Assembly (NCBI GenBank): GCA_020629935.1
Contig: JAHDCJ010000002.1
Coordinates: forward strand, 28,307-72,500
DNA: 44,194 nt
Source of the DNA: Saprospiraceae bacterium
Lineage (GTDB): Bacteria > Bacteroidota > Bacteroidia > Chitinophagales > Saprospiraceae
Direction: 5' to 3'
The position numbers and the translations under genes are program-made. Positions 30,028-39,679 of this stretch are shown here, piece by piece. The stretch's first letter is position 1, and the number at the start of each line of letters is the position of its first letter. The notes below the pieces were generated by a model that was not told where the DNA came from, made no database searches, and was given only the letters and a program-made list of their open reading frames with translations.

Positions 30028-32421
30028 ATGAAACGAATTTTTATTAAAATAAGAATATTTATCGGGCTATTTTTATTTGCCTCGATGACTACTTTTGCGC
30101 AGAATGGAATGTATGATGTACGATTTCAAACAGCATACGATGGTTGTAATGCTTTTGTGGTGATACAAATCAAAGCAAATAATGCAGGAGCAACATTTAA
30201 AGTAGCTTCTCAAAATTATAGATTTGAATACAATAACTTGGTTCTATCTAATCCACAACTTGAAGCTGAATTAGGCTTGTCGGGTTTTGTAGTAGATGAA
30301 AACCAAATGAGTTCATTTTATGAACCACATAGTCTTAGCGGATCACTTGGGAATGTGATAAGTTATAGTGTGCCCATGATTTCTGGTAATGGCTATTTTT
30401 TAAATGAAACCAATTGGCTAAGTGTCGGTCGAATTAAATTTGACGTTTTAACAGAAGACAATCCATCGGATTTAGTTTGGAATGATTCCAACACGTTTCC
30501 AAGTACTACTATCCAAGAAAAAATTGGAGATCAAATTTATGGAGCAACAGAAGGGGAGTACAATGATAAAAATGGTTGGACTTTTGCACCTGTAGCCCTC
30601 GAAAAAACAGAACAAAACGAACATGTTTGTTTGTCTGATTTAGATCAAGTGTATTATTACGAAGTCAAAAATGCAACCGATGCAATCTGGGAAATTTCTC
30701 CAGCCAATGCAGCAGAGTTTGTCGCTCAACCTTGGAATGGTAGCGGTTTAGCTTTTAATAAAGGGGAAAAAGTCTTTGTTAGATTTTTAGATGCTTCCAT
30801 ACAAAATGTAGAAATAAAAGCCCTTCGTCCAACTTCATGTGAAAATGAATTCACATGGGACGTAAAACTTAATAGTGATGGGGTTTGGCCAGGCGATGTG
30901 AATCACGATGGGGAAGTTGATTGGGCTTCAGATGCTTCTGCATATCTTTTTGCTAAAAGCGTACTTGATTTACAAAAAATGGTCGATCCAAATTTTGAAA
31001 CAAATCCCCGACCAAGTGATATTAGTGGTTATGATGATGGTGCTTATTCCGTTCCTGTTGATCCCAGTACTTCGTATGATTGGGGCTGTCAATATGGAGA
31101 AGATTGGATTCAGCCCAATGGTAATCCCTTAGATATTTCTTATGATGGAGGAGCAGCTGTTAATCTAAAGCATGCAGATATCAATGGAGATGGAAACCTT
31201 GAATTAGGAACCGAAGGATATTATCCTGCAAATGAGACATTAAACTCTATTAGTACAGGAGCAAAAGATTTAGATGTAATAGCAAAATACGATTGGGATG
31301 CCATCGCACCATATAGCGGATCTGGTGGTTCTTCCTCCGGGTCTGGCGGTTCTCTGAACTTAATCCATTTGGATTCCGTACTTGTTCCAGATTTAGATGA
31401 ACTTCGATTGGTTGTTACTTTGGGAACAGAAGAAAACCCAATAGAAAATGTGCATTCTATTGCATTTGAAACCAAATTTAAATTTGGTACTTACTTGAAC
31501 CCAAGAGTAGATTATTCAGAATCTCATTTAGGTTCTAGTGCAGAGTTAAATACAGGAGATTTTCCAGCATTTGAAACAACAAATGATGAAGATCCAAGCT
31601 ATTATGTGGCTTTAGGTAGACATGATTTATCAGGAAAATCTTTTGGAGACGAAATAGTAAACTCTTTATTCTGTGATTTTCCTGTAGCAGGAATAGAACA
31701 CATTGATGAAGAAGAAATGGAAATATTATTAGAAGATGATTCTAAAAATAATGTAATTATTGATACCCTAGAAATTGAAATTACAAGAGCAGTTGTGCGT
31801 ACCACAAGTGGCGGCACGCTAGCGATAAAAGGAAGTAAAGTAGAAGTTCCTTACCGTCATGTGGTATTGCCTTTAGAATTAATTTCTTTTGAGGCTTTCG
31901 CAAAACGAGAAGATGCTAAACTACGATGGGAAACCGCAAATGAAGTTGCATTTGCAGGTTTTGAAATCGAGCGTTCTTTTGATGGAGTAACTTTTGAAAA
32001 AATAGCATGGGTAGCTTCTACCACTTTAGAAGGAGAAGGTGCTCAATATGAATACGTCGATGAAAATGTTCAGTCAGACGCTTATGTTTATTACCGGTTA
32101 AATATGTTAGACTTGGATGGCACATCTATCCATTCTAAAATACGAGAAGTTAAATTTGGTCAAAATGATTTTTCTTCTGTATCTATTCAACCCAACCCGG
32201 TGAAAGGGGAGTTTGAACTTAGTTTTGAAACTAATTTAGCAGACCCAGCCACCATTCAGATTGTGAATACCCTTGGACAAGTGGTTTTTCAACAAAATGA
32301 AAAAATTCAGGAAGGATTTAATCGTATCGCTATTGATGCGGCTAGTCTGAGTGCAGGAATGTATATGGTAGAAGTAAGACAAGGCCCTTATCGTTTTACT
32401 AGAAAGTTTGTAAAACAATAA
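30028..32421 (+). CDS. Secreted cohesin/dockerin-like protein with T9SS sorting domain
   Basis: 797-aa secreted protein. Signal peptide at residues 1-25 (ending TTFAQ). The N-terminal about 150 residues form a beta-rich, cohesin-like domain (YDVRFQTAYDG...). Two EF-hand-like calcium loops of dockerin type follow: GDVNHDGEVDWASDAS and HADINGDGNLELGTE, separated by about 90 residues. A Gly/Ser linker (SGSGGSSSGSGGS) leads to a second beta-rich, cohesin-like domain. Next is the Bacteroidota module PLELISFEAFAKREDAKLRW...FEIERSFDG, then a T9SS sorting domain (SIQPNPVKGEFELSF...GMYMVEVRQGPYRF). It probably acts at the cell surface or outside. The partner is unknown. A strong terminator follows. 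Confidence 0.8.
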   Translation: MKRIFIKIRIFIGLFLFASMTTFAQNGMYDVRFQTAYDGCNAFVVIQIKANNAGATFKVASQNYRFEYNNLVLSNPQLEAELGLSGFVVDENQMSSFYEPHSLSGSLGNVISYSVPMISGNGYFLNETNWLSVGRIKFDVLTEDNPSDLVWNDSNTFPSTTIQEKIGDQIYGATEGEYNDKNGWTFAPVALEKTEQNEHVCLSDLDQVYYYEVKNATDAIWEISPANAAEFVAQPWNGSGLAFNKGEKVFVRFLDASIQNVEIKALRPTSCENEFTWDVKLNSDGVWPGDVNHDGEVDWASDASAYLFAKSVLDLQKMVDPNFETNPRPSDISGYDDGAYSVPVDPSTSYDWGCQYGEDWIQPNGNPLDISYDGGAAVNLKHADINGDGNLELGTEGYYPANETLNSISTGAKDLDVIAKYDWDAIAPYSGSGGSSSGSGGSLNLIHLDSVLVPDLDELRLVVTLGTEENPIENVHSIAFETKFKFGTYLNPRVDYSESHLGSSAELNTGDFPAFETTNDEDPSYYVALGRHDLSGKSFGDEIVNSLFCDFPVAGIEHIDEEEMEILLEDDSKNNVIIDTLEIEITRAVVRTTSGGTLAIKGSKVEVPYRHVVLPLELISFEAFAKREDAKLRWETANEVAFAGFEIERSFDGVTFEKIAWVASTTLEGEGAQYEYVDENVQSDAYVYYRLNMLDLDGTSIHSKIREVKFGQNDFSSVSIQPNPVKGEFELSFETNLADPATIQIVNTLGQVVFQQNEKIQEGFNRIAIDAASLSAGMYMVEVRQGPYRFTRKFVKQ

Positions 32422-32489
32422 GCAGAATCCTCCCTCACAGTTTATGGCAAGTTTTTATAGGTAGTTTTATTAAATGTCGTTCATTTAAC

Positions 32490-32519
32490 ACTCCCAGAAA
32501 CGTCTGGGAGTTTTTTTTT
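32490..32519 (+). terminator. Intrinsic terminator of the cohesin-like gene
   Basis: Perfect 9-bp stem ACTCCCAGA-AACG-TCTGGGAGT followed by T8-T9. Confidence 0.92.
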
Positions 32520-32593
32520 GTTTAAAAGTCTACCAAACCAACTAAAATATTGAAAGGGAAGATGTATCTTGTGCAGTATCAATTTCATTGTTT

Positions 32594-33589
32594 ATGAAAG
32601 CATTAATTCCCGTTGCAGGTGTGGGTACCCGATTAAGACCCCACACTTATACCCAACCTAAACCTTTAATTCCTGTTGCAGGAAAGCCTATCATTTCATT
32701 TATTATCGAACAACTCTACGAAATAGGGATCACTGATTTCGTTTTTGTTATTGGTTATCTTGGCGAAAAAATCCAAGATTATGTAACCTTAGCTCATCCT
32801 GAAATTAATAAAACCTTTGTACATCAATCAGAGCGAAAAGGCCTTGGACATGCTGTTTGGACGGCAAGAGAAGCCTTAGAAGGGACTGATGAAGTTTTTA
32901 TAGTTTTAGGAGATACCATCTTTGAGGCAGATTTAAAAGAAATGATCGATGAACCGCTTTCTTGTCTTGGTGTAAAGAAAGTGGAACATCCTTCCAACTT
33001 TGGAGTAGCTGCTTTCGGTGAGGATCAAATGGTGACTAAAGTGGTTGAAAAACCCCAAATCCCATTAAGTAATATGGCTTTAGTCGGATTATATAAATGC
33101 TTAGATGTAAAAGGCTTGATTCAAGCGATTCAATATAATATTGATCATGACATCCGGACAAAAGATGAATACCAACTTACAGATGCCTTAATGCATATGA
33201 TCAACCAGGGGGCTAAGTTTAAAGCAGTAGAAATAAATAATTGGTTTGATTGTAGTAAAAAAGAAATTCTATTAGAGACCAATTCTACCTTATTGAAAAA
33301 AAGTGGATTTGCTTCTGAAGAAATTCCCGAATATATCAATAGCATTATTATTCATCCAGTAAGTATTGCTAAAAATTGTAAAATTAGTAACTCGATTATA
33401 GGTCCATTTGTTACTATTGGCGAACAAACAACCATTAATTATTCTATAGTAAAGAATTCTATTATTGGCAGTTATGCTTCCATTATAGAAGTCGTACTCG
33501 AAGAATCTGTAGTGGGTTCTGACGCTTCCATTAAAGGTTTAAGTCAAAGTTTAAATATTGGAGATAATACAGAAATTGATTTTAGCTAA
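32594..33589 (+). CDS. Sugar-phosphate nucleotidyltransferase with left-handed beta-helix tail
   Basis: 331-aa enzyme that joins an NTP and a sugar-1-phosphate. I chose the ATG at 32594, as the track start is a TTG two codons upstream. The N-terminus MKALIPVAGVGTRLRPHTYTQPKPLIPVAGKPI is the nucleotide-binding signature. Further blocks are FVIGYLGEKIQDYV, VFIVLGDTIFEADL (metal-binding Asp), VVEKPQIPLSNMALVGLYKC and WFDCSKKEILLETN. The C-terminal about 85 residues show hexapeptide repeats (IGPFVTIGEQTTINYSIVKNSIIG). This is the long form of RmlA-like or GlmU-like transferases. The substrate (dTTP/Glc-1-P or UTP/GlcNAc-1-P) cannot be fixed by eye. It probably serves cell-surface polysaccharide synthesis. 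Confidence 0.9.
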   Translation: MKALIPVAGVGTRLRPHTYTQPKPLIPVAGKPIISFIIEQLYEIGITDFVFVIGYLGEKIQDYVTLAHPEINKTFVHQSERKGLGHAVWTAREALEGTDEVFIVLGDTIFEADLKEMIDEPLSCLGVKKVEHPSNFGVAAFGEDQMVTKVVEKPQIPLSNMALVGLYKCLDVKGLIQAIQYNIDHDIRTKDEYQLTDALMHMINQGAKFKAVEINNWFDCSKKEILLETNSTLLKKSGFASEEIPEYINSIIIHPVSIAKNCKISNSIIGPFVTIGEQTTINYSIVKNSIIGSYASIIEVVLEESVVGSDASIKGLSQSLNIGDNTEIDFS

Positions 33590-33599
33590 GTCTATTCCT

Positions 33600-35024
33600 T
33601 TATCGTAAAAGGTCTTCTAAATGTTTCTGCAATTGGATCGAATCTGTATGTTTGGGTTTAGGAGCAAAATTTCCATTTCTGTCAATAATAAAATATTCGG
33701 GAATGGCTCTTACATTATATGCTTTAATCACCTCAGAGTCTAAGCCTCCTTCAACAAATAAATGTATACCTTCTAAATTTCTAAAATTGACTTGATCTTT
33801 CCATTTTTCTGGTGATCGATCTAATGATAAATGAATAAACACAATATCATTTGATCCCAAACGTCGTTGTACGGTTTTAACCGTTTCTAATTTACTAATA
33901 CAGGGTCTACACCAAGTTGCCCAAAAATCAAGATAAACCAACTTCCCCCTATAGCTGTTTAAAGATACTTGATTTCCATAAATATCTTTCATTGTAAACA
34001 TCGGTGCTTCGCTTCCTACGGCGTATTTATTCGCTTCTTGAAAGGCTTCTAGTACCTTAGTGTCAAATTCTTCATATGGATTGACTTCTACAAAATTATT
34101 GAAGATCGGAATAATGGTATTAATATCTAATTTTTTAAATCCACGATCAATTAAATCGGCTTGAAAGAAAAACAATACTTCATCTTGTAATAAAGATTTA
34201 GACATTTCATATTGACCAGCATAAGGTTCCTTTTTATTTGGGCTTGTATCGTATTTGTAATTGACAAATCCAGCAAGAAATTTTCTATACTTGGCATTGG
34301 TTAATAACTTCGGATTATACATTTCTACTTCGTAAAGGAAGTCATAAAAGTCTGGGGTAATTTGATGGAGGTTTTTATAGCAATATCCATACAACATCAT
34401 TTTATAAGCCCAATCGTATTGTACCTCTGCCCAAATATATTCCCTGAAGGTTTTAGAAAGGGTACCATGTGTTTTTTGATAAAAATCAATGGCATCTAAT
34501 TTCCGCATTTTTTCACGATCCATCTCCTTGCTAAAATTCACCTGATTGAGTTGACGCATTCGGGTATCTAGATCTTCTTCCAACTCATAATGCACAATGC
34601 CTTTATTATAACCACGAAGTTTAAATCGGTTGGTCTCTTCTGGAAAACGCTTTTTAAACTCTTGAATAAAAATGTTATTCCCTGCACTTTTCCCTTCAAA
34701 CTTCATCGAAAATTGAAAATTCATCGCATCAAAATTCACATAAAGTGTATCATTAGGTTCAAGATAAACCTGGGCTTTATTCCTTGCGTATTCTATCGTT
34801 ACGAGTTGTGGCATTAAGATTTCTAAGGCAAAACCAAATTGATTGCTTTCATTTAATTTAGAAGTATAGGTTTCTACCGTATTATCCAAAAACTTTTTAT
34901 CCACACTGACCACAATATCTTTAGCAATGGCTTTATCAATATGGCCCATAAGCAAGGTGTTGGAACTTGCAAAAATGATTTGATAAGACAAGGTAAGGAG
35001 GCAAATCAACAAAAATCTTTTCAT
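33600..35024 (-). CDS. Secreted TlpA-like thioredoxin-fold protein
   Basis: 474-aa exported protein. Signal peptide MKRFLLICLLTLSYQIIFASS. Residues about 20-320 are a Bacteroidota-type N-terminal extension (beta-rich, then helical, of the DUF4369-like kind) without enzyme motifs. The C-terminal 140 residues are a TlpA/ResA-like thioredoxin domain: MFTMKDIYGNQVSLNSYRGK, YLDFWATWCRPCISKL with the redox-active CxxC (WCRPC), and the cis-Pro region VRAIPEYFIIDRNG. It probably acts as a periplasmic thiol-disulfide reductase. A CAAAGATA (TATCTTTG on minus) element lies at 35073-35080. It converges on the nucleotidyltransferase with a 10-bp gap. Confidence 0.88.
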   Translation of the reverse strand: MKRFLLICLLTLSYQIIFASSNTLLMGHIDKAIAKDIVVSVDKKFLDNTVETYTSKLNESNQFGFALEILMPQLVTIEYARNKAQVYLEPNDTLYVNFDAMNFQFSMKFEGKSAGNNIFIQEFKKRFPEETNRFKLRGYNKGIVHYELEEDLDTRMRQLNQVNFSKEMDREKMRKLDAIDFYQKTHGTLSKTFREYIWAEVQYDWAYKMMLYGYCYKNLHQITPDFYDFLYEVEMYNPKLLTNAKYRKFLAGFVNYKYDTSPNKKEPYAGQYEMSKSLLQDEVLFFFQADLIDRGFKKLDINTIIPIFNNFVEVNPYEEFDTKVLEAFQEANKYAVGSEAPMFTMKDIYGNQVSLNSYRGKLVYLDFWATWCRPCISKLETVKTVQRRLGSNDIVFIHLSLDRSPEKWKDQVNFRNLEGIHLFVEGGLDSEVIKAYNVRAIPEYFIIDRNGNFAPKPKHTDSIQLQKHLEDLLR

Positions 35025-35072
35025 AGTAAATAGCTAAGTAGAGAGATAAATTTATAATAGTAACAATTCTAC

Positions 35073-35080
35073 CAAAGATA
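35073..35080 (-). promoter_or_regulatory. Putative -7 element of the TlpA-like gene
   Basis: TATCTTTG on the minus strand matches TAnnTTTG about 49 bp upstream of the start codon. Confidence 0.5.
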
Positions 35081-35307
35081 GAATGTAAGCCAAAATGAAT
35101 TTTATAACCATTCAACTGATATTAATCGATATGGTTATGTAAAAACGAGATAGGAATCCAAATATATTAATATTCTATAAAATTAAAAACCGAGAAGATT
35201 TTTTCATTTCATTTTAATGTATCTTTAACATTCAGAAATCCTTCTTTACTTATACTAATACAAAGGATAGGCCAAAATATGAAATTTAGCCCAAGTGAAG
35301 TCGAGCA

Positions 35308-36240
35308 CTATCGCCAACTTATGGGTTGGGTATTTGATTTTTTCTTTAAATTTTTAGGCAAATTCTTAACCAACTCCGCTTTCAATAAGTCAATGAGTTT
35401 TCGTTTTAAATATCCTCGATGGATAACTAAACTGATGGCTCGAACAGGCTGAGGGGCATTAAATCGCTTAATATTGGCTTGCTGAGATTTAGACATATCT
35501 CGGACCGCTAACTCTGGAATTAATGTATATCCTTTTTGTTGATCCACTATTTTTTTAAGGGTTTCTAAACTTCCACTCTCAAAATTCAATTGTTGTTTTT
35601 CAATAGGTTGCTCCCCACATATATTAATCGCTTGACTCCGTAAACAATGGCCTTCTTTTAAAAGCCATAAATCTTTCATATTTAAATCCTCAATCTCTAT
35701 ATAAGGCCTGTTGATATATGGGTGTTGGCTAGAAATATAAAGTAAAAAATCTTCTTCAAATAATGGAAATTCAATCAAACCAGACTCCGTTATCGGAGCA
35801 GCTAAAATACCAATGTCTAACTGATCGTTTTGTAATCGAGATAAAATTTCGTTAGAAAGAATTTCCTCAATGAAAATCTCAATGTCTGGATATTGGTCGA
35901 TAAAACTAGAAATGAATAAGGGAATTAAATAAGGACTCAAGGTTGGAATGATACCTATTCGAAGTGTACCTGTAATTTCTCCTTTTTGCTCCTTAATCAA
36001 TTCATGAATTCGCTCCGATTCAAGTACCGCAATTCTTGCCTGATCTATTATCTTTCGGCCAATATCGGTCGTAAGAATCGGTTTTTTACTTCGATCAAAA
36101 ATGAGCACATTTAAAGTGTCTTCCAATTTTTTGATTTGCATACTAAGTGTTGGCTGAGTAACAAAACATTTTTTTGCTGCCTCACCAAAACTCTGATAAG
36201 TGTCTACCGCAATTACATATTCTAGTTGAGTTAAGGTCAT
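35308..36240 (-). CDS. oxyR: Hydrogen-peroxide-responsive LysR regulator OxyR
   Basis: 310-aa LysR-family activator. The N-terminal winged helix is MTLTQLEYVIAVDTYQSFGEAAKKCFVTQPTLSMQIKKLE. The effector domain holds LKEGHCLRSQAINICGE, whose cysteines fall at residues 199 and 208, exactly the numbering of the redox pair in E. coli OxyR, with the GHC motif intact. It should therefore form the peroxide-induced disulfide and activate antioxidant genes. None of its usual targets (catalase, dps, ahpC) is next to it. The C-terminus is slightly extended and basic. Start codon ATG. Confidence 0.92.
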   Translation of the reverse strand: MTLTQLEYVIAVDTYQSFGEAAKKCFVTQPTLSMQIKKLEDTLNVLIFDRSKKPILTTDIGRKIIDQARIAVLESERIHELIKEQKGEITGTLRIGIIPTLSPYLIPLFISSFIDQYPDIEIFIEEILSNEILSRLQNDQLDIGILAAPITESGLIEFPLFEEDFLLYISSQHPYINRPYIEIEDLNMKDLWLLKEGHCLRSQAINICGEQPIEKQQLNFESGSLETLKKIVDQQKGYTLIPELAVRDMSKSQQANIKRFNAPQPVRAISLVIHRGYLKRKLIDLLKAELVKNLPKNLKKKSNTQPISWR

Positions 36241-36332
36241 CGTCTATTGGTGCTTAATTTTATGATTATAAAATTTGTCTATGTAATATACAAAACAATA
36301 ACCAAAAACAATAATGTGTGCCTTAACTTTTC

Positions 36333-37586
36333 CTATGCTTTAACCTTTAGTTTGCTCAATCCTATAAGCAATCGATGAAGAATAGGACCTTTTTTCCCAT
36401 TCTTATGTCCTTTTCGAAAACTATCAAAATACATTTTAGTATAAATTGCGGCAAATAGGGCACATTTCTGATGACCGTATTTTTTGCCTGCTCGAAGTGC
36501 TTTTACATTTTTTGCTCCAAGGGCTTTCATCTGTTTTTCTGCAACTAAGGCATTCTTATAGGTGACTTGTTCATCTGCATTACAATAACACATCTGTACT
36601 GGGGCTTCTGGCTTCCAATTATATAAATCATTTTCTTTTAAGGCAAGCGTAAATTTATATTGTGGGTTCTCCACATATTCTTTTACCATATCATCAACGA
36701 CCATTTCTGTTGGAATTTTAGGTAAAGCTTTATTGACTTGACCCCGATTGTGTTTTCCGTCAAACAATTTAGGAATCAAAGTATCATAGGGCGGTTTGAA
36801 GATTTCATAAAATGTTTCTTTAGGTACAATCTCGTAAACTTCATTATATCCCTTTAATAAATAGGGCAAATAATGCGGCTCATCATAAGGCTTAAACATC
36901 ACCTCACTTTGCACGCCACTCATGTCATAAGCTCCAGACATTGGCGCACTGGCTGTAACTGGAAATTGTATTTTATAAGAGGCTTCTAATTCTTTATGTG
37001 TAGCCATCGCCGAATGACCGCCTTGAGAATAACCAGTCAAAAATAAATGGTCATTGGTTTCAATGCCAATTTTAGGATTTAATAATTTACTCGCTTTTAA
37101 AAAATCAATACTCGCCTGAGCTTCAGAATCTGCATGTTGATATAAATGAAATTTTTCTCCATGTCCTAAACCAATATAATCAGGCATCAAAACCGCATAA
37201 CCATCTGTGGCAAAAGCTACACAAATAGCGTTTTCTCCTCCAAGCTTTTTATTACGACCTTTTTCTATGCGTGTCCCATGGTGATAAATTAAAGTAGCCA
37301 TTGGCTTAGTCGCTCCAATAGGAACATAATATAAACCAGAAGCTTTAATCGGCGTTCCATCATGCCATTCGGTCATATAAATTACATCATACACATCCAC
37401 CCCATGATTTATAGGAATAATAAATTCAGGTACTTTGTTCTTCTTCCAAGTATCTTTGAGTTCTGCACTCGTGTAAGATGCCATCAAGGTGGAACTTACG
37501 ATCTTAGATTGTGCAACACTTTGTTTAATAGTAAATAGAAAAAATAGGCAACTTATAAAGAGGCCAGCGTAAATTGATTTTTGCAT
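36333..37586 (-). CDS. Secreted alpha/beta hydrolase (lipase/esterase-like)
   Basis: 417-aa exported hydrolase. I chose the ATG at 37586 (MQKSIYAGLFISCLFFLF), which begins a signal peptide ending SVAQS; the track start adds ten residues. The fold shows the oxyanion region LIYHHGTRIEKGRNK, GYAVLMPDYIGLGHG, the nucleophile elbow GYSQGGHSAMATHKE, a likely acid in YCNADEQVTYKNAL and the His in GKKYGHQKCALF. The layout resembles secretory lipases and cinnamoyl-ester hydrolases; the substrate is unknown. It is divergent from the SDR gene and 92 bp downstream of the oxyR start. Confidence 0.83.
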   Translation of the reverse strand: MQKSIYAGLFISCLFFLFTIKQSVAQSKIVSSTLMASYTSAELKDTWKKNKVPEFIIPINHGVDVYDVIYMTEWHDGTPIKASGLYYVPIGATKPMATLIYHHGTRIEKGRNKKLGGENAICVAFATDGYAVLMPDYIGLGHGEKFHLYQHADSEAQASIDFLKASKLLNPKIGIETNDHLFLTGYSQGGHSAMATHKELEASYKIQFPVTASAPMSGAYDMSGVQSEVMFKPYDEPHYLPYLLKGYNEVYEIVPKETFYEIFKPPYDTLIPKLFDGKHNRGQVNKALPKIPTEMVVDDMVKEYVENPQYKFTLALKENDLYNWKPEAPVQMCYCNADEQVTYKNALVAEKQMKALGAKNVKALRAGKKYGHQKCALFAAIYTKMYFDSFRKGHKNGKKGPILHRLLIGLSKLKVKA

Positions 37587-37675
37587 CGTTATTAATATTT
37601 TCCCTAAGATAATCATTCGTCTTTCCTCTTAAAAGAAAAGTTCAAATTTTAATATCAAAGAATTACCTTTATTTT

Positions 37676-38674
37676 ATGAAAATAGGAATTACTGGAGCTA
37701 CGGGACATGTAGGAGCTGCTTTATGTAGGGCATTATTGCTAGATGGAAATCATCAAGTTCGTGCCTTAGTTCATCGAAGCAAAAACCAAGCGCTTTCTGG
37801 TTTGGAACTCGAAGAACAGAAAGGAGATATTCTTGACTTGGATTCTATGCGACAATTTACGGAGGGCTTAGATGTAGTTATTCATCTTGCCGCAAAAATA
37901 TCGATTGATGGTGATCCTGATGGAAGTGTGTATAGGATCAATGTAAATGGAACCCAAAATGTGGTGCAGGCAGCTTATGATAACGGCGTGAAAAAGTGTA
38001 TTCATTTTAGTTCTATTCACGCCATGAATCCAACACCTTTAGATAAGGAGTTAAATGAAACAAGACCTTTGGTTGGCGAGGATTGGAAAGGATCAGCCTA
38101 TGATCAATCCAAAGCGGAAGCAGAAGTTTTTTTACAAACATTTATGAAAAAAACAGGATTTCATATCGTCATTATTTCCCCAACCTCTATCATTGGCCCT
38201 TTTGATTTTGGCCCTTCTTTACAAGGCTCGGCTTTGCTTGATATGTATTATGGAAAACTTCCTGCATTAATAAAAGGGGGATATGATTGGGTAGATGTTA
38301 GAGATGTAGCTCAAGGGACAATACAGGCCATGAACAAAGGAAAGGCCGGAGAAAAATATTTACTTTCGGGACATTTTATGTCATTGAAAAAAATGGCTGA
38401 TTTTGTCGCTTCATTGAATGGGAAAAAAGGCCCAAAATTGGTCTTGCCGTTTTGGCTCGCTGCCCTCGGCGTGCCTTTTGCTAAAATTCAAAGTAAACTG
38501 CGAGGCATCCCACCTGTATTTACACACGAAGCATTACATGCCATCAAATATGGAAGTACGCCAATTAGCCACGCAAAGGCATCTTCTGCGCTCGATTATC
38601 AACCTAGAGCCATTGAAGAAACACTAAAGGATGCCTTAGATTGGTTGGTTAAAAATAAAGCCAATTCTAGTTAA
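37676..38674 (+). CDS. NAD(P)-dependent epimerase/dehydratase-like extended SDR
   Basis: 332-aa extended short-chain dehydrogenase. The Rossmann motif ITGATGHVGAALCRALL is at the N-terminus. DILDLDSM carries the adenine-binding Asp, VVIHLAAKISIDGDPD is the NAG-like region, and the catalytic Tyr-Lys pair is in SAYDQSKAEAEVF, followed by SPTSIIGPFDFGPS. This resembles dihydroflavonol reductase/3-beta-hydroxysteroid dehydrogenase-like SDRs (hopanoid-associated epimerases are close). The real substrate is unknown. The 3' end overlaps the convergent tyrosinase gene by 4 bp. Confidence 0.88.
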   Translation: MKIGITGATGHVGAALCRALLLDGNHQVRALVHRSKNQALSGLELEEQKGDILDLDSMRQFTEGLDVVIHLAAKISIDGDPDGSVYRINVNGTQNVVQAAYDNGVKKCIHFSSIHAMNPTPLDKELNETRPLVGEDWKGSAYDQSKAEAEVFLQTFMKKTGFHIVIISPTSIIGPFDFGPSLQGSALLDMYYGKLPALIKGGYDWVDVRDVAQGTIQAMNKGKAGEKYLLSGHFMSLKKMADFVASLNGKKGPKLVLPFWLAALGVPFAKIQSKLRGIPPVFTHEALHAIKYGSTPISHAKASSALDYQPRAIEETLKDALDWLVKNKANSS

Positions 38675-39483
38675 ACACTCAAAGATTTATAGGTATAAGA
38701 AAGCGCAGAAGTATTGCTAATGTCTTTATATCGAGTAGCCCAAGGGTCCATAATTGCATCATTGTCCATCAAAGGCGGATGTTGATCTGGATGATCTTGT
38801 TGCCATATATACCAAAGCCGATCACATTCGGCATGATGCATCCAAAAAATAGGATCAGCAGGGGAGTACATCGTATTCATAGTACCTCCAACCCAGCCAT
38901 GTACGAGGTTATGTGCGCCCCTAGGTTCCATGCCTTCAATTGCCATACTAAAACTTCGGAAATCTTTATTTTCTAATCGCGAACGGATATCTTTTTTCGT
39001 AGGCAATTCAGATCCTTCACTGGTTAATGATCGGTACACTGAATACGTTTCTCCAGCACGATTTACTAAATTTTTAGGTTCGAATTTTTTTAACCAATTC
39101 GGAAACCTTCTACGTCTTGTCCAACGCCAATAAGGAATAAAATTATACTTGTCTACTTCTTGAAGTTTTTCTTCTAGCTTAAGTAAATACACTCGATGCC
39201 AAGGCAAAAACCGAAAGCCTGCAATAATATCACAACGCCCTGTCATCATATTGCATGTATGCATCCGATGCATCATGTTGCCGTGAATATTTACATGTTC
39301 ATTATACCAACCATCTTTGATCAATGCTTTCATACTCTTCAAAAATCGCTCTTTCTGAAGCTTTGTCATTTGCGCTTCGCTTTTTCGAATGGTTTTACGA
39401 CCTGCATATTTTCTTTTAAACAAAGCACGTAGTTGTTCTTCAATTTCTGGAGGAGACATTTTCATGTCGGTAAATTTCAACAT
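38671..39483 (-). CDS. Tyrosinase-family protein with atypical CuA site
   Basis: 270-aa protein of the tyrosinase/hemocyanin type-3 copper family. The CuB site is complete: HNLVHG gives two His and FWMHHAECDRLW the third, and SPADPIFW is typical. The CuA region shows FLPWHRVYLLKLEEKL, but the residue nine positions before its WHR histidine, where the second CuA His normally sits, is Ile (CDIIAGFRFLPWH). Several His occur earlier (NIHGNMMHRMH). There is no signal peptide. Possible activity is phenol or catechol oxidation, as in melanin synthesis, but copper loading is uncertain. Confidence 0.85.
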   Translation of the reverse strand: MLKFTDMKMSPPEIEEQLRALFKRKYAGRKTIRKSEAQMTKLQKERFLKSMKALIKDGWYNEHVNIHGNMMHRMHTCNMMTGRCDIIAGFRFLPWHRVYLLKLEEKLQEVDKYNFIPYWRWTRRRRFPNWLKKFEPKNLVNRAGETYSVYRSLTSEGSELPTKKDIRSRLENKDFRSFSMAIEGMEPRGAHNLVHGWVGGTMNTMYSPADPIFWMHHAECDRLWYIWQQDHPDQHPPLMDNDAIMDPWATRYKDISNTSALSYTYKSLSV

Positions 39484-39679
39484 AGGCTAAAATATAAAGT
39501 GGTGGATAATTATTTAGTAATTTGTCTGTAGATCCTAAGATCTTTTTAAATAACTTTATATAAAAATAAAGGATAATTATAGAATACCTAAGAGGAACGA
39601 GTTTTTTTGAAAAATTAGTACCTTCGTGAAAGGGTTTTAGTTCATTTTTTTTTACGTAGAAAAATAAAATACAAAAAGC

